Of a DNA stretch of 64,000 bases, positions 7,345 through 16,283 are shown in pieces. Origin of the DNA: Lachnoclostridium sp. An76 (GTDB taxonomy: Bacteria; Bacillota; Clostridia; Lachnospirales; Lachnospiraceae); assembly GCF_002161355.1 (NCBI RefSeq), contig NZ_NFHL01000001.1, positions 186,001 to 250,000 of the forward strand, given 5' to 3'. Each line of letters starts with the position of its first letter. The stretch's first letter is position 1. The notes below the pieces were generated by a model. It searched no databases, had not been told where the DNA came from, and saw nothing but the letters and a program-made list of their open reading frames with translations. Both the position numbers and the translations under genes were made by a program.

Positions 7345-8739
7345 ATGAACGGCCTTCCGGCAGAATTTGAACAAAAGATGAGAGCCCTTCTCGGCGGGGA
7401 ATATGACGAGTATGAGAAATGCTTTGACGAACCGCGTCATTACGGGCTCCGTGTAAATACAGCGAAGATCTCAACAGAAGATTTTTTAAAGATAGCGCCG
7501 TGGGCGCTGGAACCTGTTCCCTGGATCAGGAACGGGTTTTATTATGATGGCGAAAACTGCCAGCCCGCGAAGCATCCGTATTATTTTGCAGGTCTGTATT
7601 ATCTCCAGGAGCCAAGCGCCATGACCCCGGCTGACCGCCTGCCGGTGGAGCCGGGAGACCGGGTGTTGGACGTGTGCGCGGCGCCGGGAGGCAAAGCCAC
7701 GGAACTGGGGGCAAAGCTCAACGGGACAGGAGTGCTTGCCGCCAATGACCTGAGCAGTTCAAGGGCAAAAGGGCTGCTTAAGAACCTGGAACTGTTCGGC
7801 ATCGGCAATGTCCTTGTCCTGAGTGAGGAGCCGGGCAGGCTGGTCCCTTATTTTAAAGGATATTTTGACAAGATCCTGATCGATGCCCCATGCTCGGGTG
7901 AGGGGATGTTCCGGAAGGACCGGAAGATGATCCGGGCCTGGGAGGAGCATGGACCGGACTATTTCTCGAAGATCCAGAGGAGCATTATCACCCAGGCGGC
8001 TGAGATGCTCCGGGAGGGCGGGATGCTGCTGTACTCGACCTGTACGTTTTCCCCGGAGGAAAATGAGCAGACGATCGAATATCTCCTGAACGAGTATCCT
8101 CAGTTTGAGGTGTGTGAGATCGAAGGCTACGGGGGATTTGCCGAAGGAATGCCAGAGACGGTTGAGTCAAAAGACGAGCGCCTCAGGAAGACTGTCCGCA
8201 TCTTCCCGCACCGGATGAAAGGGGAGGGGCATTTCCTGGCCCTGCTGAGGAAAGGCTCCGCAGAAGCAGTGAGACCGGTGCAGTATCAGGAAGCAGGCGG
8301 GAAAAAGAAAAGCCTTCCCGCAGAGCTGGAGGAATTCCTTGCTGATGTGGACCGCCCGATGGATCCGGCAAGGATCGATATCCGCGGGGACAAGGTCTAC
8401 TATATGCCGGAAGGAGTGCCGCCGCTGAAAGGGATCCGGTTCTTAAGGACAGGGCTCCTTCTCGGGGAGCTGAAGAAAAAGCGGTTTGAGCCGAGCCAGG
8501 CTTTTGCCATGAACCTGAAAAAAGAAGAGTATGCTCATATCCTCGATCTCCCTGTCTCTGACGAGAGGGTGGTCAAATACTTAAAAGGGGAGACTCTTGA
8601 TGTGGAGGATCTGACGCAGCCCGGGGAGAAGGGATGGTATCTGGTCTGTGTGGACGGGTATCCCCTGGGGTTTGGAAAGCTGGGAAACCAGACTCTGAAA
8701 AATAAGTATCTCCCGGGATGGCGGTGGCAGTCCTTATGA
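7345..8739 (+). CDS. RsmF/RsmB-NOP-type rRNA cytosine-C5 methyltransferase
   Basis: Transfers a methyl group from SAM to a cytosine in rRNA. The 464-residue protein has the SAM motif DVCAAPGGKATEL, the motif IV cysteine in APCSGEGMFRKD and the catalytic cysteine in YSTCTFSPEENE, the two-cysteine arrangement of the NOL1/NOP2/Sun family. The C-terminal 150 residues form the extra RNA-binding region seen in RsmF-like enzymes of Firmicutes. The ATG at 7345 is six bases after GGAGG; an earlier in-frame start lacks a ribosome binding site. Its TGA overlaps the next start (ATGA). The exact target base cannot be told from sequence. Confidence 0.92.
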   Translation: MNGLPAEFEQKMRALLGGEYDEYEKCFDEPRHYGLRVNTAKISTEDFLKIAPWALEPVPWIRNGFYYDGENCQPAKHPYYFAGLYYLQEPSAMTPADRLPVEPGDRVLDVCAAPGGKATELGAKLNGTGVLAANDLSSSRAKGLLKNLELFGIGNVLVLSEEPGRLVPYFKGYFDKILIDAPCSGEGMFRKDRKMIRAWEEHGPDYFSKIQRSIITQAAEMLREGGMLLYSTCTFSPEENEQTIEYLLNEYPQFEVCEIEGYGGFAEGMPETVESKDERLRKTVRIFPHRMKGEGHFLALLRKGSAEAVRPVQYQEAGGKKKSLPAELEEFLADVDRPMDPARIDIRGDKVYYMPEGVPPLKGIRFLRTGLLLGELKKKRFEPSQAFAMNLKKEEYAHILDLPVSDERVVKYLKGETLDVEDLTQPGEKGWYLVCVDGYPLGFGKLGNQTLKNKYLPGWRWQSL

Positions 8740-9470
8740 TCATACGGCTTGATAAATTCCTGGCTGAGATGGGATATGGAACCAGAAGCCAGGTGAAAAA
8801 AGAACTTGCAAAAGGAAATGTGACCCTGAACGGCCAGGTTATCCGTAAGCCGGAGACAAAGGTCGATACAGAGAAGGATCGTGTATGCTGGAAGGATGAG
8901 CCGGCCGTGTATGCGGAATACGAGTATTTTATGCTGAACAAGCCTGCCGGTGTCGTCTCAGCTACGGAAGATAAAAGAGAAAAGACTGTGATCGACCTGC
9001 TCAGCCGGGACGGCAGTGAGCAGGGGATGCCGGCAGCCCGCCGGGGGGATCTCTTCCCCGTGGGAAGGCTGGATAAAGACACAGAGGGACTTCTCCTCAT
9101 TACAAATGACGGGGAGCTGGCGCATCGGCTTTTATCGCCGCGAAAGCACGTGGACAAGGTGTATTACGCACGGATCCGCGGGCGGGTGACGGATGAGGAC
9201 AGAGAGGCGTTTGCCCGGGGGATGGATATCGGAGACGATAGGCCCGCACTCCCGGCAGAACTGGAGATCCTGGACGCGGGGGAAACTTCTGAGGTCCGGG
9301 TCACGCTCCGGGAGGGGCGCTTCCATCAGGTAAAGAGGATGTTCCGGGCAGTGGGAAAAGAGGTCGTTTATCTGAAACGGCTCAGCATGGGAAGCCTTGC
9401 ACTCGATGAGGGCCTGGCCCCGGGAGAATACCGCAGGCTGACAGAAGAAGAGGTAAAGAAATTATGTTAA
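8736..9470 (+). CDS. Pseudouridine synthase, RsuA family
   Basis: Converts a uridine in ribosomal RNA to pseudouridine. An S4 RNA-binding domain (RLDKFLAEMGYGTRSQVKKEL) is followed by the catalytic domain with FPVGRLDKDTEGLLLITNDG, where the Asp in GRLDKDTEG is the conserved catalytic residue, and RFHQVKRMFRAVG near the end. Length is 244 residues from the ATG that overlaps the upstream stop codon. RsuA modifies position 516 of 16S rRNA; RluB, RluE and RluF paralogues modify 23S, so the exact target is not settled. The stop overlaps the next gene in ATGTTAA. Confidence 0.92.
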   Translation: MIIRLDKFLAEMGYGTRSQVKKELAKGNVTLNGQVIRKPETKVDTEKDRVCWKDEPAVYAEYEYFMLNKPAGVVSATEDKREKTVIDLLSRDGSEQGMPAARRGDLFPVGRLDKDTEGLLLITNDGELAHRLLSPRKHVDKVYYARIRGRVTDEDREAFARGMDIGDDRPALPAELEILDAGETSEVRVTLREGRFHQVKRMFRAVGKEVVYLKRLSMGSLALDEGLAPGEYRRLTEEEVKKLC

Positions 9471-10144
9471 AAGGAAAGAAAGCTGTCATTTTTGATATGG
9501 ACGGTTCCCTGGTGGATTCCATGTGGATCTGGACGGAAGTGGACCGGATCTATATGGAGAAGTATGGGCTGACAGAGCCTGAGACATTCCATAAGGATAT
9601 CGAAGGGATGAGCTATGTGGAGACTGCTCAGTATTTTGTCGACACCTTCCATACACTGGACCAGACCGTGGAGCAGGTGATGCAGGAGTGGCGGGAGATG
9701 ACGGTCAGCCTGTATGCGACAAAAGTATTTCCAAAGCCGGGGGCAGTGGAATTCCTGGATGAGATGAAAAGAAAGGGCGTGCGGCTCGGCATCGCTACGA
9801 GCAATGACCGCAGGATCGCACAGGCAGCCCTGGATGCGCGCGGCCTGAACGCGTATTTTGACTCCGTCTGTACGTCCGATGAGGTGAGCGCAGGGAAGCC
9901 GGCCCCGGATATGTATCTGAAAGTGGCTGGGGATCTGGGAGTCGATCCCGGAGCATGCCTTGTGTTCGAAGATGTGCCAAACGGGATCCTGGCCGGAAAG
10001 AACGCGGGCATGGAAGTATGTGCCGTTGATGATGCTTTTTCAAGAAAATACGAGAGGGAGAAAAAGCGGCTGGCAGACTATTTTATCCGTGACTTCTATG
10101 AGATCATGGATGAATCTTACGAAAAATGCGGGGTTATGGAATGA
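9464..10144 (+). CDS. HAD-superfamily phosphatase (beta-phosphoglucomutase-like)
   Basis: A 226-residue soluble hydrolase of HAD subfamily IA. The nucleophile motif is VIFDMDGSLVDS, motif II is GIATSN, and the Lys and acidic motifs appear as GKPAPDMYL and VFEDVPNGI. The alpha-helical cap lies between residues 20 and 85. Such enzymes remove phosphate from small sugars or nucleotides; the substrate cannot be deduced. It is coupled at both ends (ATGTTAA upstream, ATGA downstream) to rRNA-modifying and radical SAM genes, so co-expression is clear though a functional link is not. Confidence 0.88.
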   Translation: MLKGKKAVIFDMDGSLVDSMWIWTEVDRIYMEKYGLTEPETFHKDIEGMSYVETAQYFVDTFHTLDQTVEQVMQEWREMTVSLYATKVFPKPGAVEFLDEMKRKGVRLGIATSNDRRIAQAALDARGLNAYFDSVCTSDEVSAGKPAPDMYLKVAGDLGVDPGACLVFEDVPNGILAGKNAGMEVCAVDDAFSRKYEREKKRLADYFIRDFYEIMDESYEKCGVME

Positions 10145-12039
10145 ATGACAGATTTTTGCCCATAAGCAGGGCTGATATGGAAGAGAGAGGATGGGACCAG
10201 GTCGATTTCGCCTATGTGATCGGTGATGCGTACGTGGACCATCCTTCCTTTGGGCATGCCATCATAAGCCGTCTCCTGGAGTCGAGAGGGTACCGGGTAG
10301 GCATCATCTCCCAGCCGGACTGGAGGGATCCCGCGAGTATCCGCATCTTTGGGGAACCCCGTCTCGGCTTCCTCGTGTCATCCGGCAATATGGACTCCAT
10401 GGTAAACCACTATTCGGTCTCAAAGAAACGCCGGAAGACGGACGCCTACACGCCGGGCGGAGAGATGGGGAAGCGCCCGGATCATGCCTGTACGGTATAC
10501 GGAAATCTGATCCGCCAGTCCTATAAAGAGATACCGGTCATCCTGGGCGGGATCGAAGCAAGCCTTCGAAGGCTCGCCCATTATGACTACTGGTCGGATT
10601 CATTAAAGCGGTCGATCCTCCTGGATTCCGGGGCGGATATCATCTCCTACGGCATGGGCGAGCGCTCGATCATTGAGATCGCGGAAGCGCTGGATGCAGG
10701 GATCCCCGTGGAGGAGCTGACTTACATCGACGGGACAGTGGTCAAGGTCAGAGACCGTGAGCGGATCCGCGGCGCAGAATTCCTCCCGTCCTATGAGGAG
10801 CTGAAGCAGGATAAAGAAAACTATGCGAGAAGCTTTTATACGCAGTATAGGAATACGGACGCTTTCAACGGAAAACAGCTGGCAGAGCCTTACTCAGATC
10901 ATTTATATGTGGTGCAGAATCCGCCGGCAAAACCTCTCTCTACGATGGAGATGGACGATGTTTACGCCCTTCCGTATACAAGGACGTATCACCCGTCCTA
11001 TGAGGAAAAGGGCGGCGTGCCTGCCATATCGGAGATCCGTTTCAGCCTGATCAGCAGCAGAGGCTGTTTCGGCGGATGCAGCTTCTGTGCCCTGACCTTC
11101 CATCAGGGGCGGATCGTCCAGACCAGGAGCCATGATTCTCTCCTGGAAGAGGCGGAGATGATCACAGGAGAAAAAGATTTCAAAGGATACATCCATGACG
11201 TGGGCGGGCCCACCGCGAATTTCCGCCATCCGTCCTGCCAAAAACAGATGGAGCACGGCGTCTGCCGGGACCGCCAGTGCCTGTTCCCGGCTCCATGTAA
11301 AAACCTGGACGCGGACCACAGTGATTATGTGTCCCTTTTGAAGAAACTGCGGAATGTGCCCGGCGTGAAAAAAGTGTTCATCCGGTCAGGCATCCGGTTT
11401 GACTATCTGCTTGCTGACCGGAAGAAGGATTTCCTGCGTGAGCTGTGCGAGTACCATGTGAGCGGACAGCTCAAGGTGGCGCCGGAGCATGTGTCAGACC
11501 AGGTGCTCTCCCTTATGGGGAAACCTCAGAACCGCGTATACGAAGAATTCACACGCCAGTTCCAGAAGATGAATGACCGGCTTGGGAAAAAGCAGTATCT
11601 TGTCCCATACCTGATGTCCTCCCATCCCGGTTCCACGCTCAAAGAGGCAGTAGAGCTGGCGGAATACTGCCGGGATCTCGGCTATATGCCGGAGCAGGTG
11701 CAGGATTTTTATCCCACACCGTCCACCCTCTCTACCTGCATGTACTATACAGGACTGGACCCGCGGACCATGAAGCCGGTCTATGTGCCGAGAAGCCCTC
11801 ATGAGAAGGCTATGCAGAGGGCGCTGATCCAGTACCGGGACCCAAAGCTATATGATCTTGTGGAAGAGGCTTTGAAAAAAGCAGGCAGGACCGACCTGAT
11901 CGGATACGGGCCGAAGTGCCTGATCCGTCCGCGGAATAAAGCTGGATACGTGGATCCTTCCGCCCGAAGCCGGGCCGCCGGCCGCCCGGACCGGAAAAGA
12001 AAGAAAAAGACGATACGGAATGTCCACAAAAAGAAATGA
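10141..12039 (+). CDS. YgiQ-family radical SAM protein
   Basis: A 632-residue protein with an N-terminal region (FAYVIGDAYVDHPSFGHAIISR) typical of YgiQ and a radical SAM core whose iron-sulfur motif is RGCFGGCSFCAL (CxxxCxxC). Family proteins are of uncertain function; the C-terminal region with the YGPKCLIRPRNKA element and a basic tail is usual. The ATG at 10141 overlaps the stop of the HAD gene. The end overlaps a possible start of the SDR gene. It is probably oxygen-sensitive, in keeping with an anaerobe. Confidence 0.93.
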   Translation: MNDRFLPISRADMEERGWDQVDFAYVIGDAYVDHPSFGHAIISRLLESRGYRVGIISQPDWRDPASIRIFGEPRLGFLVSSGNMDSMVNHYSVSKKRRKTDAYTPGGEMGKRPDHACTVYGNLIRQSYKEIPVILGGIEASLRRLAHYDYWSDSLKRSILLDSGADIISYGMGERSIIEIAEALDAGIPVEELTYIDGTVVKVRDRERIRGAEFLPSYEELKQDKENYARSFYTQYRNTDAFNGKQLAEPYSDHLYVVQNPPAKPLSTMEMDDVYALPYTRTYHPSYEEKGGVPAISEIRFSLISSRGCFGGCSFCALTFHQGRIVQTRSHDSLLEEAEMITGEKDFKGYIHDVGGPTANFRHPSCQKQMEHGVCRDRQCLFPAPCKNLDADHSDYVSLLKKLRNVPGVKKVFIRSGIRFDYLLADRKKDFLRELCEYHVSGQLKVAPEHVSDQVLSLMGKPQNRVYEEFTRQFQKMNDRLGKKQYLVPYLMSSHPGSTLKEAVELAEYCRDLGYMPEQVQDFYPTPSTLSTCMYYTGLDPRTMKPVYVPRSPHEKAMQRALIQYRDPKLYDLVEEALKKAGRTDLIGYGPKCLIRPRNKAGYVDPSARSRAAGRPDRKRKKKTIRNVHKKK

Positions 12040-12047
12040 GGCGGAAT

Positions 12048-12827
12048 ATGAAAAAACAGATACGGATCGCAGTAGTGACAGGCGCATCCTCGGGAATGGG
12101 GAAAGAGTTCGCCCGCCAGCTGGGATATTTTTATAAAAACCTGGATGAGATCTGGGTGATCGCAAGGAGAAAAGAACGTCTGGAGGCGTTAAAGAAGCAG
12201 TGCCGCGTACCTGTCAGGGTCTTTGAGGGGGATCTGCTGAAAAAGCAGGTGTATAAGGAATACTACCGCTCCCTGAAAGCGTTCTGTCCGGATGTGAGGA
12301 TGCTGGTCAATTCCGCCGGATTCGGGAAAAGCGGCAGCTTTACCGATATCGCCGGCGAGGGGAAGAAGATCCAGACCGACATGGTCGACCTGAACTGCCG
12401 CGCCCTTACGCGCATGACGCAGATGACACTGCCGTGGATGAGCAGGGGAAGCCGGATCATTAACCTGGCGTCTGCCGCGGCGTTCTGCCCGCAGAACGGA
12501 TTCGCCGTGTATGCGGCGACAAAAGCTTATGTCCTGAGCTTTTCCAGGGCGCTCGGCTCCGAGCTGCGGCACTCCGGGATTTATGTGACCGCAGTGTGCC
12601 CGGGACCTGTGGACACGGAATTTTTCTCCGTCAGCGGGGAACTGACAGACCCGCTGAAGAAACTGACGCTTGCCGGAGCGAAAGAGGTAGTCCGAAAGGC
12701 GCTTACAGACAGCCGCAGAAAACGCTCGGTTTCCGTATACGGCGCGGGGATGAAAGCCGCGCGCCTCGGGGCAAAACTGCTGCCCCACAGTTTGATACTT
12801 AAGGCAGAGGAGTTCGTTACAAAATGA
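12048..12827 (+). CDS. Short-chain dehydrogenase/reductase
   Basis: An NAD(P)-dependent oxidoreductase of 259 residues. The Rossmann nucleotide-binding motif VTGASSGMG lies near the N-terminus, NSAGFG marks the stabilising Asn motif, and the catalytic Tyr-Lys pair is in YAATKAY with an upstream Ser in NLASAAAF. The substrate is unknown. I prefer the ATG at 12048 (MKKQIRIAVVTG), although an ATG at 12036 overlapping the upstream gene would add four residues. Its stop overlaps the following membrane protein gene by ATGA. Confidence 0.88.
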   Translation: MKKQIRIAVVTGASSGMGKEFARQLGYFYKNLDEIWVIARRKERLEALKKQCRVPVRVFEGDLLKKQVYKEYYRSLKAFCPDVRMLVNSAGFGKSGSFTDIAGEGKKIQTDMVDLNCRALTRMTQMTLPWMSRGSRIINLASAAAFCPQNGFAVYAATKAYVLSFSRALGSELRHSGIYVTAVCPGPVDTEFFSVSGELTDPLKKLTLAGAKEVVRKALTDSRRKRSVSVYGAGMKAARLGAKLLPHSLILKAEEFVTK

Positions 12828-13402
12828 AAAGAGTAGAAAAAGGTACTCCAGGTTATCTGGATCACAAGAAAAAGGTAGAGATCATAAGGACAGTTATCTA
12901 TTTCGGCATTGTTGCTGCAGTATTCTTTCTCGGATATTCCCAGACCGGGACAAGGCTGAACCTGCTTACCGTGGTGGCGATCCTGGGCTGTCTTCCGGCG
13001 GGCAAAGCGCTCGTGGGAGTGATCGCCAGGTTCCCGTACCCTTCCATCGGGCGGGATATGGCGGACGAGATCAAAAGTAAGACAACTCACCTTACCGTCT
13101 GCTATGACCTGGTCATCACAAGTGAGGAGAAGATCATGCCCGTGGACTGCATCGTGATCTCGGGAAGCAATATCTTCGGGTATACCCATTATAAAAAGGT
13201 AGACCTGAAAATGGTCTCTGACCATATCAAAGCCATGCTGAAACAAAACGGTTATACAGGACTTGCTGTCCGCGTGCTGAATGAATATAAGCCCTTTATC
13301 ACAAGGGCCGAAGGGCTGGACAATATCGCGGCAGTAGAAAAAGCAGACACAAAGGAAAGAGAAGAAGGGATCCGGGGGATCATCCTGAATATTTCCATGT
13401 AG
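12824..13402 (+). CDS. Conserved hypothetical membrane protein
   Basis: A 192-residue protein with two adjacent membrane helices (about residues 22-43 and 48-66) and a C-terminal cytoplasmic domain of about 125 residues. I do not recognise the domain; it contains HLTVCYDLVITSEEKIMPVDCIVISG and ends in a charged stretch. The compact alpha/beta look suggests a folded domain rather than a simple anchor. It sits between an SDR and an RluA gene in a run of overlapping genes, so it is probably translated together with the SDR. No signal peptide is evident. Confidence 0.7.
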   Translation: MKRVEKGTPGYLDHKKKVEIIRTVIYFGIVAAVFFLGYSQTGTRLNLLTVVAILGCLPAGKALVGVIARFPYPSIGRDMADEIKSKTTHLTVCYDLVITSEEKIMPVDCIVISGSNIFGYTHYKKVDLKMVSDHIKAMLKQNGYTGLAVRVLNEYKPFITRAEGLDNIAAVEKADTKEREEGIRGIILNISM

Positions 13403-13418
13403 CGGAAAGAGGCTGGTT

Positions 13419-14408
13419 ATGAAAGAACTGTGCATCGGCTCAAATGAGGCAGGACAGCGCCTGGATAAATTCCTGGGGAAATATATGGACAAGGCGCCAA
13501 AGAGTTTCCTGTACAAGATGCTCCGAAAAAAGAATATCACATTGAACGGGAAAAAGGCATCGGGGAATGAGATGCTCTCCGCCGGGGATACTGTGAAGCT
13601 CTTCCTTTCAGACGACACCATCGGTAAGTTCTCGCAGAGCAGGACCGCGGATCATTATCTGGCGGCGCAGAGCAGAAGAGGGGCAGAGCTTGACATATTA
13701 TATGAGGACAGGCATACGATCTTTATAAACAAGCCCGCGGGCATGTTGTCCCAGAAAGCAGCGCCAGGCGATGTTTCTCTCGTAGAGCACCTGACCGTCT
13801 ATCTGCTGGAGAGCGGTCAGATCACAGAAGAGGAGCTTCAGACATTCCGCCCATCGGTGTGCAACCGCCTGGACCGGAATACAAGCGGCATCGTCGCGGC
13901 GGGGAAGACGCTCCCGGCGCTCCAGGCGCTCGGCGAAATGTTCCGGGAACGGAGCATTCAGAAATATTATCTCTGTCTTGTGAAAGGAGAGGTGACGGAA
14001 GGCTGCCGGATCAGAGGTTATCTGACAAAAGACAGGAAAAGGAATACCGTATCCGTCAAAAAGGAAAAAGAGAAAGACGCGTCTGTGATCGAGACAGAGT
14101 ACCACCCGCTCGCATCCAGGGCAGGAGTTACTCTGCTGGAGGTCCATCTGATCACGGGCAAGACCCATCAGATCCGAGCCCATCTCGCATCCCAGGGACA
14201 TCCCATCGCCGGGGACTATAAGTACGGGGACCGGGCTTTTAATGATAAGCTGAAAGGACAATACGGGCTGTCCGGCCAGCTTCTCCATTCATACAGGCTC
14301 TGCGTCCCTGAGTGCGGCGGCGCCCTTTCCGGGATCTCGGGGAAAGAGATCAAAGCCCCGCTGCCTTCCCTGTTCCGGAAAATCTGTGAGGACAAAGGAG
14401 TGATCTAG
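13419..14408 (+). CDS. Pseudouridine synthase, RluA family
   Basis: Modifies uridines in 23S rRNA or tRNA. The 329-residue protein has an N-terminal S4-like domain (GQRLDKFLGKYMDKAPKS) and the catalytic motif CNRLDRNTSGIVAAGKT with the essential Asp, followed by the RluA element HLITGKTHQIRAHLASQGHPI. The region between the S4 and catalytic domains, about 30 residues, is lysine- and arginine-rich. Second RluA-type enzyme of the window, distinct from the RluD-like gene at 42 kb. It is separated from recU by one base, so the two are likely co-transcribed. Confidence 0.92.
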   Translation: MKELCIGSNEAGQRLDKFLGKYMDKAPKSFLYKMLRKKNITLNGKKASGNEMLSAGDTVKLFLSDDTIGKFSQSRTADHYLAAQSRRGAELDILYEDRHTIFINKPAGMLSQKAAPGDVSLVEHLTVYLLESGQITEEELQTFRPSVCNRLDRNTSGIVAAGKTLPALQALGEMFRERSIQKYYLCLVKGEVTEGCRIRGYLTKDRKRNTVSVKKEKEKDASVIETEYHPLASRAGVTLLEVHLITGKTHQIRAHLASQGHPIAGDYKYGDRAFNDKLKGQYGLSGQLLHSYRLCVPECGGALSGISGKEIKAPLPSLFRKICEDKGVI

Positions 14409-14409
14409 T

Positions 14410-14943
14410 ATGGCGACATGGAGTTCCAGAGGCTTAAGAGGGTCCACGCTGGAAGAGTTTATCAACCACACAAATGAGAGATACGGTGAGCTGGGGCTGG
14501 CGCTGGTGCAGAAAATACCGACGCCCATCACGCCGGTAAAGATCGACCAGGAGAGCAGACACATCACGCTGGCATATTTTGACAAGATCAGTACCGTAGA
14601 TTATATCGGGGCAGTGCAGGGGATCCCGGTCTGCTTTGACGCCAAAGAGTGCCGCGCGGATACGTTCCCTCTCCAGAACGTGCATGAGCATCAGATTGAT
14701 TTTATGGGAAAATTTGAGCGGCAGGGCGGTGTATCTTTCCTGCTTATCTACTATACAGAACGGGATGAGCTGTATTATATGAGGTACAGCCAGATAAAAA
14801 AATTCTGGGACCGGGGCATGCAGGGAGGGCGGAAGAGCTTCCGATATGACGAACTGGAGCCGGACTGGTCCATGCAGCTTAAGAACGGCTACTTTGTCCC
14901 GTACCTTGACTATATCCAGAAAGACCTGGATCTCAGGGATTGA
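14410..14943 (+). CDS. recU: Holliday junction resolvase RecU
   Basis: Cuts four-way DNA junctions during recombination and chromosome segregation in Firmicutes. The 177-residue protein shows the RecU signatures RGSTLEEFINHTNERY near the start, KIPTPITPVKID, STVDYIGAVQGIPVCFDAKE with the conserved metal-binding acidic residues, and FPLQNVHEHQIDFM. The start follows AAGGAG by nine bases. In Bacillus recU is linked to PBP1; here its neighbours are rRNA modification genes upstream and the his operon downstream. The TGA stop forms part of the -35 element of the his promoter. Confidence 0.93.
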   Translation: MATWSSRGLRGSTLEEFINHTNERYGELGLALVQKIPTPITPVKIDQESRHITLAYFDKISTVDYIGAVQGIPVCFDAKECRADTFPLQNVHEHQIDFMGKFERQGGVSFLLIYYTERDELYYMRYSQIKKFWDRGMQGGRKSFRYDELEPDWSMQLKNGYFVPYLDYIQKDLDLRD

Positions 14944-14968
14944 CAGACATCAGTAAAATCCGTATAAT
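14940..14968 (+). promoter_or_regulatory. Consensus promoter of the his operon
   Basis: TTGACA (14940-14945) and TATAAT (14963-14968) are both perfect sigma-A hexamers with a 17-base spacer. The -35 contains the recU stop codon (TGA at 14941-14943). No T-box or attenuator fits in the roughly 45 bases between it and hisZ. Confidence 0.9.
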
Positions 14969-14979
14969 TACAAGAGTAT

Positions 14980-15001
14980 TTTAACGTGTTAGCACGGTAA
15001 A
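14980..15001 (+). promoter_or_regulatory. Imperfect palindrome, candidate operator of the his operon
   Basis: TTTAACGTG and CACGGTAAA flank the centre TTAG, with eight of nine positions symmetric. It begins 12 bases after the -10 hexamer and ends just before the ribosome binding site, where a bound repressor would block transcription. HisR (a TrpR-family YerC protein) is known to control his genes in Firmicutes; I could not compare this site with its motif. Confidence 0.5.
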
Positions 15002-15017
15002 GTGAAAGGAGCGCTTT

Positions 15018-16268
15018 ATGGAACAGAAACTTCATACCCCGGAAGGCGTCCGGGATATCTACAACAAAGAATGTGAGACCAAACTTGCACTCCAGAGAAA
15101 ACTCAGCAAAGTACTGCATCTGTACGGATATCAGGATATACAGACTCCGACGTTTGAATATTACGAGGTCTTCCGAAAGGAGATCGGATCCACCTCGACC
15201 CAGGAGCTCTATAAATTTTTTGACCGCGAAGGCAATATCCTGGCGCTGCGCCCGGATATCACGCCGTCAGTGGCGAGGGCTGCCGCGACTCTGTTTGAGT
15301 CAGAGGATATGCCCATCCGCCTCTGCTATGCGGGGAATACCTTTATCAATCATTCCAGTTACCAGGGAAGGTTAAAGGAGAATACACAGCTCGGCGCGGA
15401 GCTGATCGGGCTGGACTCTGTGGAAGCGGATGCAGAGATGCTGGCAATGGTGGCGGACAGCCTGAAACAGATCGGGCTTCAGGAATTCCAGATCAGCCTC
15501 GGGCATGTGGACTTTATCCGCAGCCTCCTGAAAGCAGCCGGGCTGGGGGAAGAGGAGAGCAGAGAGATCCGTGCGCTGATCACAAACCGGAATTTCTTCG
15601 GGATCGAGGAGATCCTGGATGCGCATGAAGTAAAAGAAAGCGTAAAAGAGGCATTCCGTCTCCTCCCGGAACTCACAGGCGGGCCGGAGGTGCTGGAACA
15701 GGCGATGATCGCTGCGCCGGATCTGGATGCGAGACTTGCGGTCACGCGGCTCCAGCAGATCTTCCGTCTCCTCAGGCTTTACGGTGCGGACGACCATATT
15801 ACCTTTGACCTGAGCATGATCGGGAATTACGGCTACTACACAGGCATCATTTTCCGTGCGTACACTTTCGGCACAGGAGACGCGGTGGTCAGGGGCGGAC
15901 GGTATGACCATCTTCTGGAGAAGTTCGGAAAAGACACCCCGTCCATCGGTTTTGCGATCCTCCTGGACGAACTCATGGGTGCCCTCGGCAGGCAGAAGAT
16001 TCCCGTGGAGACCATCCACCGCAATCTCATCGTCTATACAGAGGCAACAGAGGAGCAGGCGGTTGCCCTTGCGTGCAGCTTCCGCAGAAAAGGGCGGAAC
16101 ATCGAGCTGGTAAAGCGGGAACCTGAGGAAGAGCGGGAAATCTATGAAAATTACGCAAAGCGTACCTCTGCCGCTGCTATGCTCTATCTGAGAGACGACC
16201 AGAAGATCGAGATGGTAAACCTGCGGACAGGAGACGAAAAACTGGTAAAGATACCGGGTGTGGATTAA
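15018..16268 (+). CDS. hisZ: ATP phosphoribosyltransferase regulatory subunit
   Basis: HisZ is a histidyl-tRNA-synthetase-like protein without tRNA charging activity that binds short HisG and makes it active and histidine-sensitive. The 416-residue protein has class II synthetase motif 2 (FDREGNILALRPDITPSVAR) and motif 3-like GDAVVRGGRYDHLLEKFG, but lacks the full C-terminal anticodon-binding domain of HisS. Its place immediately before a short hisG confirms the assignment over hisS. It is the first gene after a consensus promoter and the ATG follows AAAGGA by seven bases. Confidence 0.93.
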   Translation: MEQKLHTPEGVRDIYNKECETKLALQRKLSKVLHLYGYQDIQTPTFEYYEVFRKEIGSTSTQELYKFFDREGNILALRPDITPSVARAAATLFESEDMPIRLCYAGNTFINHSSYQGRLKENTQLGAELIGLDSVEADAEMLAMVADSLKQIGLQEFQISLGHVDFIRSLLKAAGLGEEESREIRALITNRNFFGIEEILDAHEVKESVKEAFRLLPELTGGPEVLEQAMIAAPDLDARLAVTRLQQIFRLLRLYGADDHITFDLSMIGNYGYYTGIIFRAYTFGTGDAVVRGGRYDHLLEKFGKDTPSIGFAILLDELMGALGRQKIPVETIHRNLIVYTEATEEQAVALACSFRRKGRNIELVKREPEEEREIYENYAKRTSAAAMLYLRDDQKIEMVNLRTGDEKLVKIPGVD

Positions 16269-16283
16269 AGGAGAGCATGATTT

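Noticed and set aside
12581-13621. Minus-strand open frame of 346 codons across the SDR, membrane protein and RluA genes
   Set aside because: It crosses three plus-strand genes that overlap cleanly, and its translation looks compositionally random.
14944-15017. T-box or histidine-codon attenuator before hisZ
   Set aside because: Only about 45 bases of leader after the promoter; no T-box sequence and no His-rich leader peptide.
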